From contig JAVEWG010000028.1 in NCBI GenBank assembly GCA_034004685.1, forward strand, positions 1-47,858: a stretch of 47,858 bases of DNA, given 5' to 3'. A model generated the notes under the pieces. It ran no database searches, was not told where the DNA came from, and worked only from the letters and a program-made list of their open reading frames with translations. Below, one piece after another: positions 14,779-22,577 of the stretch. This DNA is from JAEUNX01 sp034004685. GTDB lineage: Bacteria; Pseudomonadota; Gammaproteobacteria; Burkholderiales; Rhodocyclaceae. Position 1 is the first letter of the stretch. Each line of letters starts with the position of its first letter. Both the position numbers and the translations under genes were made by a program.

Positions 14779-15366
14779 TCAGAGGGCCCCTTTGGTGGAC
14801 GGGATGACACCGCCAGCGCGCTCATCCAGCTCGGCCGCCATCCTCAGGGCACGCCCCAGGGCCTTGAATATGGTTTCGCACTGATGATGGGCGTTATCGC
14901 CCCGCAGATTGTCCACATGCAGTGTGGCTTGGGCGTGATTGACGAAGCCCTGCAGGAATTCCCGCACCAGATCCACGTCGAAACTGCCGATGCGGGCACG
15001 GGTGTATTCCACGAAATAGTGCAATCCCGGACGTCCGGAGAAGTCCACCACCACCCGGGACAAGGCCTCATCCAGCGGCACGTAGGCATGGCCGTAGCGG
15101 CGTATCCCCTTTTTCTCACCCAAGGCCCGCGCAAACGCCTGACCGAGGGTAATCCCCACATCCTCTACGGTGTGGTGATCATCGATATGCACATCCCCCA
15201 CTGCCGCCACCTCCAGATCAATGGCCCCGTGGCGGGCGATCTGATCCAGCATGTGGTCCAGAAATGGCACACCGCTGGCCAGCCTTGCCTGGCCAGTACC
15301 GTCAAGATTGACGCGTACCGTGATCCGGGTTTCCAGGGTATTACGGGTAACTTCGGCCTGTCGCAT
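14779..15366 (-). CDS. hisB: Imidazoleglycerol-phosphate dehydratase
   Basis: The 195-residue monofunctional enzyme has the His-rich manganese motifs FLDHMLDQIARHG, HIDDHHTVEDVG, and in the second half DNAHHQCETIFKALGR. It lacks the phosphatase domain found in E. coli HisB, so histidinol-phosphatase must be encoded elsewhere. The open frame extends well upstream into the antisense of hisC. ATG 15366 (MRQAEVTRNTLET) is the family start. It is first in the his-hinT-tat operon, divergent from hisC across 105 bp. Confidence 0.96.
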   Translation of the reverse strand: MRQAEVTRNTLETRITVRVNLDGTGQARLASGVPFLDHMLDQIARHGAIDLEVAAVGDVHIDDHHTVEDVGITLGQAFARALGEKKGIRRYGHAYVPLDEALSRVVVDFSGRPGLHYFVEYTRARIGSFDVDLVREFLQGFVNHAQATLHVDNLRGDNAHHQCETIFKALGRALRMAAELDERAGGVIPSTKGAL

Positions 15367-15471
15367 GGGTGAATGAGAAGAGGGCTTCCGGCGGCGCGGA
15401 AAAAGGGTAAGGGTGGGCCATGATACCATTGGCGCTGTCTGGTTTGTCCTGCCCCCACCACCCATACCATC

Positions 15472-16575
15472 ATGAGTCGATTCTGGAGTGCCGTCGTTGG
15501 CGGCTTGACCCCTTACGTCCCCGGCGAACAACCCAAGATCGCCAATCTCGTCAAGCTCAACACCAACGAGAACCCCTACCCCCCCAGCCCCAAAGTGCTC
15601 GAGGCCATCCAGGCTGAACTGGTCCATGGCGGGGAGCGCCTCAGGCTCTATCCTGACCCCACCGGCACATCCCTGCGGGAGGCCATCGGCAATCGTTACC
15701 ATGTTAAACCTGAGCAGATTTTTGTGGGCAATGGCTCCGACGAAGTATTGGCCCATGCCTTTCAGGCGCTCCTCCAGCATGAGGGCCCCCTGCTCTTCCC
15801 GGATATCACCTACAGTTTCTACCCGGTTTATTGTGGGCTCTATGGGATCCGCTTCGAGACGGTGCCTCTCGACGCCGATTTTCAGATCAGGGTGGATGAC
15901 TACCTGGCCCGAGGGCCAGGCAATGTCGGCGCAGTGATCTTCCCGAACCCCAACGCCCCCACCGGGCGAGCAATCCCGTTGAAGGACATCGCCAGGCTGG
16001 CTCACGGTCTTCCTGATTGCCCCATCGTGGTGGATGAAGCCTACGTGGATTTCGGCGCGGAATCAGCCGTGGCGCTGATCCATGAGCATCCGAATGTCCT
16101 GGTGATCCATACCCTCTCCAAATCCCGCTCCCTGGCGGGTTTGCGAGTGGGCTTCGCGATAGGGCAGGCCGAATTGATCGAAGGCCTCACTCGGGTCAAG
16201 GACAGCTTCAATTCCTACCCTCTGGACCGGCTCGCCCTCGCTGGCGCCACTGCCGCCATGGCCGATGAGCAATGGTTCCAGGAAACCCGGCAGCGGGTCA
16301 TTCTCAGCAGGGAGCTCTTGGCCAAGCACCTCACGGGAATAGGCTTTCAGGTTCTACCGTCCAGTGCCAACTTCCTTCTGGCTTGCCACCCCCTTCATGA
16401 CGCAGGGGAACTCGCGACCCAATTGCGCGCACACGGAGTCATCGTGCGGCACTTCCGGGTGCCACGCATCGACCAGTTCCTGCGCATTACCATTGGCACC
16501 GAAACGGAATGTGGAGCCTTGACCTCGGCACTGGACAATATCCTGATGGAACGACAGCCCCGTACCCACAACTGA
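15472..16575 (+). CDS. hisC: Histidinol-phosphate aminotransferase
   Basis: The 367-residue fold-type I PLP enzyme has NTNENPYPPSP near the N-terminus, the cofactor-binding FVGNGSDEVL, PNPNAPTGRA, VVDEAYVDF and the Schiff-base Lys217 in TLSKSRSLAGLRVGF. It converts imidazole acetol phosphate and glutamate to histidinol phosphate. It is transcribed away from hisB, so it is controlled by its own promoter in the 105-bp gap 15367-15471, where no clear -35/-10 pair was found. Confidence 0.96.
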   Translation: MSRFWSAVVGGLTPYVPGEQPKIANLVKLNTNENPYPPSPKVLEAIQAELVHGGERLRLYPDPTGTSLREAIGNRYHVKPEQIFVGNGSDEVLAHAFQALLQHEGPLLFPDITYSFYPVYCGLYGIRFETVPLDADFQIRVDDYLARGPGNVGAVIFPNPNAPTGRAIPLKDIARLAHGLPDCPIVVDEAYVDFGAESAVALIHEHPNVLVIHTLSKSRSLAGLRVGFAIGQAELIEGLTRVKDSFNSYPLDRLALAGATAAMADEQWFQETRQRVILSRELLAKHLTGIGFQVLPSSANFLLACHPLHDAGELATQLRAHGVIVRHFRVPRIDQFLRITIGTETECGALTSALDNILMERQPRTHN

Positions 16576-16869
16576 ATAAAACCATTTTCTCAGCGCTGCC
16601 TTAAATTGGCTTACAAAACCCCCACCACGGCCGCAGCCTCGAACAGCCACCCTTTTAATTTGAATTTTCAATAAAATTCAATACGTTGCCGACCATAAAT
16701 ATTATGGTCCGCGCTCCACACAATTACCAACGGCATTAAAGTAAGCTTGCACGCTGACGGGTCCTGGATTTCCAAAAAACTTGCGTGCTATCATTTAAGA
16801 GTTGGTCTAGGAGTTGTTCGCTCAGTAGTCACCGACTGTTGAATTCATCCATTATTAAGGGAACAGAAC
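16576..16869. other. Intergenic region before the repeat lipoprotein gene
   Basis: This AT-richer non-coding stretch has TATCAT at 16789-16794 as a possible -10, about 75 bp before the gene at 16870, with a weak -35. TTGCAC at 16747-16752 has no matching -10. I see no RNA gene or repeat. AAGGGAACAGAAC before ATG 16870 is the ribosome site. Confidence 0.4.
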
Positions 16870-17106
16870 ATGAAACAATCGCTTCTCGTCGCCGCTCTTC
16901 TCGCCCTGGCCGTTACCGCTTGCGCCAAGAAAGAAGAACCGGCTCCCGCTCCGGCCGCTGCCCCCGCTGAAGCTGCTGCTCCGGCCGCCGCTCCCGCTGC
17001 GGCCCCCGCCGAAGCCGCTCCGGCCGCGGCCCCCGCTGAAGCTGCTCCTGCCGCGGCTCCTGCCGAAGCCGCTCCGGCTGCTGCTCCTGCCGAAGCCGCC
17101 AAGTAA
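16870..17106 (+). CDS. Small Ala/Pro/Glu-repeat lipoprotein
   Basis: The 78-residue product has a lipoprotein signal (MKQSLLVAALLALAVTAC, lipid on Cys18), then AKKEE, then a low-complexity tail made almost only of Ala, Pro and Glu. From about residue 42 the tail is four copies of a nine-residue unit (APAAAPAEA), with Glu at 48, 57, 66 and 75. Such tails are seen in small abundant envelope lipoproteins of betaproteobacteria, but I know no assigned function. The residue after Cys is Ala, which permits export to the outer membrane. It has its own ribosome site and a strong terminator, so it is monocistronic. Confidence 0.78.
   Translation: MKQSLLVAALLALAVTACAKKEEPAPAPAAAPAEAAAPAAAPAAAPAEAAPAAAPAEAAPAAAPAEAAPAAAPAEAAK
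16993..17100 (+). repeat. Imperfect 27-bp tandem repeat, four units
   Basis: The nine-codon unit for APAAAPAEA repeats four times with synonymous changes among GCT, GCC, GCG and CCG/CCT/CCC codons. The variation shows that the amino-acid pattern is conserved more than the DNA. Confidence 0.75.
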
Positions 17107-17160
17107 TCTGGCCGCCAGACTAGCGTGAAGCTGGCCTTAGGGCCACGGCATTCCGCTGAC

Positions 17161-17190
17161 AAAGCCCCCGATCGGGGGCTTTATTTTTTT
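17161..17190 (+). terminator. Terminator of the repeat lipoprotein gene
   Basis: AAAGCCCCCGATCGGGGGCTTT (written as two arms AAAGCCCCC and GGGGGCTTT around GATC) at 17161-17182 is followed by ATTTTTTT. It is a textbook hairpin, 55 bp after the stop. Confidence 0.9.
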
Positions 17191-17406
17191 AGGCTTCAGC
17201 CTTGAACGTTCAGTTCAAAGGCATCGTGAAAGCATGAAGCCTCCGCGTGGCTCAAAGCGGGGCGAAGGCGTGGATCGAGGAGAGCACCCAGAGCCCTCCC
17301 GGGATATGGCGCCGTCAACCTGGCTGCCCAACAATATTTCAGACATGGCATGCCGCCGGCAGGAGCAATCGGACACCCTGACCACTTTAGCCCATGCGTT
17401 GAAAAG

Positions 17407-17436
17407 AAAAACCCCGCCAATCTGGACGGGGTTTTC
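17407..17436. terminator. Bidirectional terminator downstream of bamC
   Basis: AAAACCCCGCC and GGACGGGGTTTT form the stem around AATCT, with A's on the left and T's on the right. On the minus strand it lies about 48 bp beyond the bamC stop. Confidence 0.8.
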
Positions 17437-17483
17437 ACCATCAGGCCCATAGCGATGGGCGCCTGATACCTGCCTCAACCAAG

Positions 17484-18638
17484 CTATTTCAACTGGCCGT
17501 GAAGCAAACCAAGAATCCGGCGGGCAGTCTCCGACTGGTCCTCACCCCCCTCCCGGGTCAACACTGACACGGTGGTTGCACTGCCATCACCCTTAACCAG
17601 AATCCGATAGCTGTCAGGACTCATCTCTTTTTTGTCCTCGCTACGCCAGAAAGCCAGCTTGGAGAGGATACCTTCGCTCTTCTTGCTCTGGTTGTCACGG
17701 TCCGGATCGATATACCGAACGAAATACAAACCCTTCGCCCGATCCCGATCTTCCACCGCGAAACCAACCCGATCCAGCGCCAAGCCCACACGACGCCAGG
17801 CCCGATCGACGGATTCCTGCAGCGTCAAGGCCGAACGCCCCGCCACCTGCTGGAGGCTGGCCCGATCCTCCACCGGACGGCTCGCCAGCATCTGCTTGGC
17901 CTTGTCCTCCTGAGCCCCCAACCGAACCATCAGGCGGCGCAGCATTTCTGCCTCAAGCTCAGGATCCGCGGGCCGCGGTTGCCAAACCGTCTGATCCTTG
18001 CCCTCGGTGGAATAGACTTCGATCATGCCCCGGTGGGAGACATAAATTTCGACGGATCCGGAGTCCTTGCCTCCCTCGAAACGGGTGCGGAATTTGTCCC
18101 GCTCAGGCGTGGAGTAAACCCCGTCGATCACCTTGCCCAGGGCACTGCGCAGGATATCCTGGGGGATCTTGGCCCGATCTTCCGCCCAATCGGTTTCCAT
18201 TACGCCGATCTCGGGACGATCAACATTCACGATGAAACCCAGCTCAAGCCAGAACTCCTTGACCACCGGCCACAACTGCTCTGGCGTTCCTTGAACCACC
18301 AGCCAGCGCTGAGAACCGGCGCGCTCGATGCGCATTTTCTCTGCGGCCGGCAATACCGAAGAAGTCGCAGCGGGTTGGACTGGCGCGGCCCGGTCGCTGG
18401 AATAAGCGGAGAAAGTCGCGGACCCCCGGGGCGCCCCATCCGGCACCGTATAGCGCTCGTCCTTGGCGGGCGCCGTCAGGTCGGGGGGAATTTCGAGGGT
18501 ATTTTGTGTTTGACGGGTCGCTGCGCTCTTGTAATCAATTTTTTTGCCTTCCAGCAGATTGGAAGAGCAACCCGCCAAGCCCAGCATGAGGGTTGAACAA
18601 GCGAAGAGGGCTGAAGCCCGGTACGACTTGGAGATCAT
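17484..18638 (-). CDS. bamC: Outer-membrane assembly lipoprotein BamC (NlpB)
   Basis: The 384-residue protein has a lipoprotein signal ending LMLGLAGC (Cys24), a disordered linker with NTLEIPPDLTAPAKDERY, and two helix-grip domains, the first with GSQRWLVVQGTPEQLWPVVK and the second from about residue 270. The IPPDL-containing linker is the segment that binds BamD in the E. coli complex. BamC is an accessory part of the BAM machine that folds outer-membrane proteins. The open frame extends 80 codons upstream into dapA, but ATG 18638 gives the signal peptide. It follows dapA by 11 bp, the same order as in E. coli. Confidence 0.93.
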   Translation of the reverse strand: MISKSYRASALFACSTLMLGLAGCSSNLLEGKKIDYKSAATRQTQNTLEIPPDLTAPAKDERYTVPDGAPRGSATFSAYSSDRAAPVQPAATSSVLPAAEKMRIERAGSQRWLVVQGTPEQLWPVVKEFWLELGFIVNVDRPEIGVMETDWAEDRAKIPQDILRSALGKVIDGVYSTPERDKFRTRFEGGKDSGSVEIYVSHRGMIEVYSTEGKDQTVWQPRPADPELEAEMLRRLMVRLGAQEDKAKQMLASRPVEDRASLQQVAGRSALTLQESVDRAWRRVGLALDRVGFAVEDRDRAKGLYFVRYIDPDRDNQSKKSEGILSKLAFWRSEDKKEMSPDSYRILVKGDGSATTVSVLTREGGEDQSETARRILGLLHGQLK

Positions 18639-18649
18639 TCTGGGTCCGT

Positions 18650-19528
18650 TCAAAGGTTGATACCCGCCTGACGCATGGCGGCAAGCACGCGCTGGTGATA
18701 CTGGGTCGACAGTTCGGTGAGGGGCAGCCGGATGGTCGGGCCCATCAGGCCCATCCGCGCCACCGCCCACTTCACTGGAATCGGATTGGCTTCGCAGAAG
18801 AGATCCCGATGCAGCCCCACCAGGCGGGCGTTGATTTGCCGGGCGGCAAACGCATCGCCCTTGAGGGCTGCAACGCACATTTCATGCATGGCCCGAGGCG
18901 CCACGTTGGCCGTGACTGAAATGATGCCATGCCCACCAAGGAGGATGAAGGCCATGGCGGACATGTCGTCCCCACTGTACAGAGCGAAGCCCTCGGGAGC
19001 CCGTGCCACCAGATCACAGGCTCGATCCAGGCTTCCGGTGGCATCCTTGATGCCGACCACGTTAGGGATCTGGGCCAGGCGCAGCGCCGTGTCATTGGCC
19101 AGATCCGCCACGGTGCGGCCCGGCACGTTGTAGAGGATCATGGGTAAATCCTCGGATTCGGCGATCTTGCGGAAATGCTGGTAGAGCCCTTCCTGGGTGG
19201 GACGGTTGTAATAGGGAACCACCGAAAGACCTGCCGCCGCGCCCGCACGCTTGGCGAATCGGGTCAGCGCCACCGCCTCGGCCGTCGAATTGGCACCGGT
19301 GCCGGCAATCACTGGAATGCGTCCGGCGGCATGCTCCACCGAAAACCGGATCAATTCACAGTGCTCATCCACATTCACCGTGGGTGATTCGCCGGTCGTC
19401 CCAACGATCACGATGCCATCGGTTCCCCCAGCGGCATGGAAATCGATCAGGCGACGCAGGCTCGGGAAGTCCAGACTGCCATCCTCGTGCATGGGCGTGA
19501 CAATGGCGACAAGCGATCCAGTAATCAT
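18650..19528 (-). CDS. dapA: 4-hydroxy-tetrahydrodipicolinate synthase
   Basis: The 292-residue TIM barrel has GTTGESPTV, the catalytic Tyr133 in LYNVPGRT and the Schiff-base Lys161 in VGIKDATGS, at the same numbers as in E. coli. It condenses pyruvate with aspartate semialdehyde, the first committed step to diaminopimelate and lysine, needed for the wall. It leads a dapA-bamC pair; dapB lies far away at 43855. Confidence 0.97.
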   Translation of the reverse strand: MITGSLVAIVTPMHEDGSLDFPSLRRLIDFHAAGGTDGIVIVGTTGESPTVNVDEHCELIRFSVEHAAGRIPVIAGTGANSTAEAVALTRFAKRAGAAAGLSVVPYYNRPTQEGLYQHFRKIAESEDLPMILYNVPGRTVADLANDTALRLAQIPNVVGIKDATGSLDRACDLVARAPEGFALYSGDDMSAMAFILLGGHGIISVTANVAPRAMHEMCVAALKGDAFAARQINARLVGLHRDLFCEANPIPVKWAVARMGLMGPTIRLPLTELSTQYHQRVLAAMRQAGINL

Positions 19529-19622
19529 GATGTGGCGTAAGGATCAAAAGGCTGGATTGTACCCGAATGCCTCGCAACGGCTAGACAGCCCGGGTACGCT
19601 CCAGCCCCGGCGGGGCGGCCCA

Positions 19623-20549
19623 TCACAGATCGGCCAGGGTCTTGATATGGGCCGTGACCGAACGGGCCAGGGCGGACAGGGCGTACCCACCCTCCAGTAA
19701 GGAAACGATCCGCCGATGGCCACATTCCTCGGCCAGGGTCTTGAGCTGGCCCGTGACCCAGACGTAGTCCGACTCCAGCAAGCCCAGAGATCCCATGTCA
19801 TCTTCATAATGGGCATCGAAGCCCGCGGAAATGAAAATGAACTCGGGGCGATGCCGACGCAGCGCCGGCAACCACATGTCGGCCACGATCTGACGGAACC
19901 CGTCGCCCCGGGTACCTGCGGGCACCGGCACGTTAATCATGTTTGGAGAGGGATGGTCGACGCCGCTATAGGGGAAAAAAGGGTGCTGGAAGATGCTGGC
20001 CATCAGCACCCGGGGATCATCCCGAAAAATATCCTCGGTTCCATTGCCGTGATGAACGTCGAAATCCACCACCGCCACCCGTGCCAGGCCGTGGGCCTCC
20101 AGGGCGTGAAGCGCCGCCACTGCCACGTTGTTGAAGAAACAGAACCCCATGGCCTTGGCCCGCTCCGCGTGGTGACCGGGGGGACGCACGGCGCAAAACG
20201 CATTTTCAGCCTCGCCGGACATCACCAGATCCACCGCCAGCACGCCGGCACCCGCCGAGCGCAAGGCGGCCTTGACGGTATGGGGACACATGGCGGTATC
20301 GGGATCCATGTGCCGAATCCCGTGCTCCGGGGCGCTAGCCAGGATCAGTTCCACATAGTCGTGGGAATGGGCCCGGGTCAACTGCGCCGGGGTGGCCACA
20401 GGCGCGTCGTGGAAAGACAGGAACTGGTCGCAACCGGACGCGATCAGGCGGTCGTGGATGGCGGCTAGACGATCCGGGCATTCAGGGTGATGAGCCCCCA
20501 TGTCGTGCAGCCAGCACTCGCGATGCGTGATGAACGCAGTCGTGGACAT
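19623..20549 (-). CDS. Histone-deacetylase-like amidohydrolase
   Basis: The 308-residue protein has the arginase/deacetylase-fold motifs of zinc deacetylases: AVRPPGHHAERAKAMGFCFF with the catalytic His pair, VVDFDVHHGNGTEDI with zinc ligands, SAGFDAHYEDDMG with the third ligand, and LEGGYAL. Bacterial members include AcuC-like, HDAH and acetylpolyamine deacetylases, so the substrate (acetyl-lysine or acetylpolyamine) cannot be read from sequence. The usual start MSTTAFITHRECWLHDMGAH is typical of the HDAH-like group. It is 94 bp upstream of dapA on the same strand and divergent from the MoxR gene. Confidence 0.9.
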   Translation of the reverse strand: MSTTAFITHRECWLHDMGAHHPECPDRLAAIHDRLIASGCDQFLSFHDAPVATPAQLTRAHSHDYVELILASAPEHGIRHMDPDTAMCPHTVKAALRSAGAGVLAVDLVMSGEAENAFCAVRPPGHHAERAKAMGFCFFNNVAVAALHALEAHGLARVAVVDFDVHHGNGTEDIFRDDPRVLMASIFQHPFFPYSGVDHPSPNMINVPVPAGTRGDGFRQIVADMWLPALRRHRPEFIFISAGFDAHYEDDMGSLGLLESDYVWVTGQLKTLAEECGHRRIVSLLEGGYALSALARSVTAHIKTLADL

Positions 20550-20682
20550 ATCTCCCTTTCCCTTCGCGTTTGTAAGGCCCGGACCCGAGGGCTCGCGGCG
20601 GGGTCAGCCTCACCGGATGCCCCTGGCGATTGAAGTTTTCATTATCCTGAATTCTTCAGCAAGCTCGAGAGGCAAAACCCCC

Positions 20683-21597
20683 ATGCCTTTGCGTCAAGTC
20701 AACACCCTCCTCAGCCAGGCCGGATCGATCCTGCTGGGCAAGGAGCCGGAAATCCGCCTGGCGGTAGCCTGCCTGCTGGCCCGTGGCCACCTCCTCATCG
20801 AGGACGTGCCGGGCGTGGGCAAGACCACCCTCGCCCACCTGCTGGCCCATCTGCTGGGGCTACCCTTGCAGCGGATCCAGTTCACCAGCGACCTGCTCCC
20901 CGCCGACGTGCTCGGCGTCTCGGTCTTCGACCGCCAGACCCAGCGCTTCGAGTTTCACCCCGGCCCGGTATTCAGTCCGTTTCTCCTGGCCGATGAGATC
21001 AACCGGGCCACCCCCAAGACCCAGAGCGCCCTGCTGGAGGCCATGGAGGAACGCCAAGTCACCGTGGATGGCACCACTCACCGCCTCCCGGCCCCCTTCT
21101 TCGTCATAGCCACCCAGAACCCCAGCCAGCAAATCGGCACATTTCCCCTGCCGGAAAGCCAACTCGACCGCTTTCTGATGCGCATCCACCTGGGCTTCCC
21201 GGATCGGGCCGCCGAACGCGCCCTGCTCCTGGGAGAGGACCGCCGCACCCTGCTGGCCCGGATGGCGCCAGCCTTGGTCCCCGGCGCCCTTACGGAACTC
21301 CAGACCCGGGTAAGGGGCTTGCACGTGTCCCCCCGTCTCGTGGATTACCTCCAGAGCCTGCTGGAAGCCTCCCGGGATGGCGCCTTCCTCGCCGGCCTGA
21401 GCCCTCGCGCCGGCCTGGCCCTGCTGGGAGCGGCGCGAGCCTGGGCCTTCCTCGAGGGACGGGATCTGGTGCTGCCCGAGGATGTGCAGGCGGTATTCGG
21501 ATCAGTGGCGGGCCATCGTCTGCGCCTGGCCCCGGGCGGCCAGCCCGCCACGCCCGGGGCCCTCCAGGTCTTGCTGGAAGGCGTTGCCGTTCCGTGA
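20683..21597 (+). CDS. MoxR-family AAA+ ATPase
   Basis: The 304-residue protein has Walker A in EDVPGVGKTTLAH (about 41-53), Walker B in FLLADEINRATPKTQSALLE, sensor 1 in FVIATQNPSQQIGTFPLPES and the arginine-bearing QLDRFLMR. MoxR ATPases are chaperone-like and usually act with von Willebrand-domain or DUF58 partners. The frame extends upstream into the promoter area, but ATG 20683 has GAGAGG before it and is the family start. The stop overlaps the next start (GTGA), so it is coupled to the DUF58 gene. Confidence 0.94.
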   Translation: MPLRQVNTLLSQAGSILLGKEPEIRLAVACLLARGHLLIEDVPGVGKTTLAHLLAHLLGLPLQRIQFTSDLLPADVLGVSVFDRQTQRFEFHPGPVFSPFLLADEINRATPKTQSALLEAMEERQVTVDGTTHRLPAPFFVIATQNPSQQIGTFPLPESQLDRFLMRIHLGFPDRAAERALLLGEDRRTLLARMAPALVPGALTELQTRVRGLHVSPRLVDYLQSLLEASRDGAFLAGLSPRAGLALLGAARAWAFLEGRDLVLPEDVQAVFGSVAGHRLRLAPGGQPATPGALQVLLEGVAVP

Positions 21598-22577
21598 GGG
21601 GGCTCGCCTCTACCCTCGGTAAACGCCTGGATTCCTGGCTGTTCCGGATTCGCCCGGCGGAATCCGGCCCCATCCAGCTGATCCAGCGGCGCATCTTCGT
21701 CCTGCCCAGCGGGGCCGGGCTGCTTCTGGGCCTGACCCTCCTGGCCATGCTCCTGGGGGCCATCAACTACAACCTGGGGCTGGGCTTCGCCCTCACCTTC
21801 CTATTGGCCGGAGTTGCCCTGAGCAGTCTGCTGCAGGCCTTCCGCAATCTCCTCGGGCTCTCCATCCGTCCCGGCAACTGCGCCCCGGTCTTTGCTGGCG
21901 AGCCGGCCAACTTCACCCTGCTCGTCCACAACCCCCGCCCCACCCCTCGCCCTGCGCTGCGATGCTGGATCAAGGGCTGCCCCGTCACCGATTTCCAGGT
22001 AAGTGCCAAGGCCACCGCCCATGTGGCACTGGTCCGCCCCACCCGGAAGCGGGGACGCCTGGAGATCGGCCGGGTCCTGCTGGAGACCCGCTTCCCCCTG
22101 GGGCTGATCCGGGCCTGGAGCGTTTTCACCCCGGATGCCAGCTGCTTGGTTTATCCCCAGCCGGAAGCCAATCCGCCCCCCCTGCCCACCGGCCCTTCCA
22201 GCGCCCAGGCCCACCAGCAGGGCGCCTTCGGCCACGATGACTTTGCCGGGCTACGCAACCACCTGGCCACCGATTCACCCCGCCATATCGCCTGGAAGGT
22301 CTACGCCCGGGAAGGACCCCTGATGGTCAAGGAGTTCGCCGGGGGCGACGCCGGCGAAATCGTCCTGGACTGGGAAACCCTGCCGATGGATCTTGCCACC
22401 GAAGCCCGGCTTTCCCGCCTGACCGCCTGGGTATGCCAGGCCGGCACCCTGGGCCTGCCTTTCTCCCTGAGGCTCCCGGGACTCCGGATTCCCCCGTCGG
22501 CCGGAACAACCCACGCCAGCCGCTGCCTGGAAGCCCTCGCACTCTTTACCCTCCCCTCCGACCATGGCCAGGCTTGA
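21594..22577 (+). CDS. DUF58 membrane protein, MoxR partner
   Basis: The 327-residue product starts at a GTG that overlaps the MoxR stop by 4 bp. Two membrane helices lie at about 38-75 (LLLGLTLLAMLLGAI and FALTFLLAGVALSSLL). A cytoplasmic domain carries the DUF58 signature DFAGLRNHLATDSPRHIAWK and VYAREGPLMVKEF. DUF58 proteins are encoded with MoxR ATPases in most bacteria; the joint function is not settled. It overlaps the next gene by 14 bp. Confidence 0.92.
   Translation: MRGLASTLGKRLDSWLFRIRPAESGPIQLIQRRIFVLPSGAGLLLGLTLLAMLLGAINYNLGLGFALTFLLAGVALSSLLQAFRNLLGLSIRPGNCAPVFAGEPANFTLLVHNPRPTPRPALRCWIKGCPVTDFQVSAKATAHVALVRPTRKRGRLEIGRVLLETRFPLGLIRAWSVFTPDASCLVYPQPEANPPPLPTGPSSAQAHQQGAFGHDDFAGLRNHLATDSPRHIAWKVYAREGPLMVKEFAGGDAGEIVLDWETLPMDLATEARLSRLTAWVCQAGTLGLPFSLRLPGLRIPPSAGTTHASRCLEALALFTLPSDHGQA

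Larger units (their letters stand above)
17107..17483. other. 377-bp region between lipoprotein gene and bamC
   Basis: The region holds two terminators (17161-17190 and 17407-17436). A 72-codon open frame from 17234 runs into the second terminator and has no ribosome site or recognisable domain, so I do not call it. No RNA gene was recognised. Confidence 0.55.

Noticed and set aside
17234..17452. 72-codon frame in the gap before bamC
   Set aside because: It runs through a terminator hairpin and has no ribosome site or domain.
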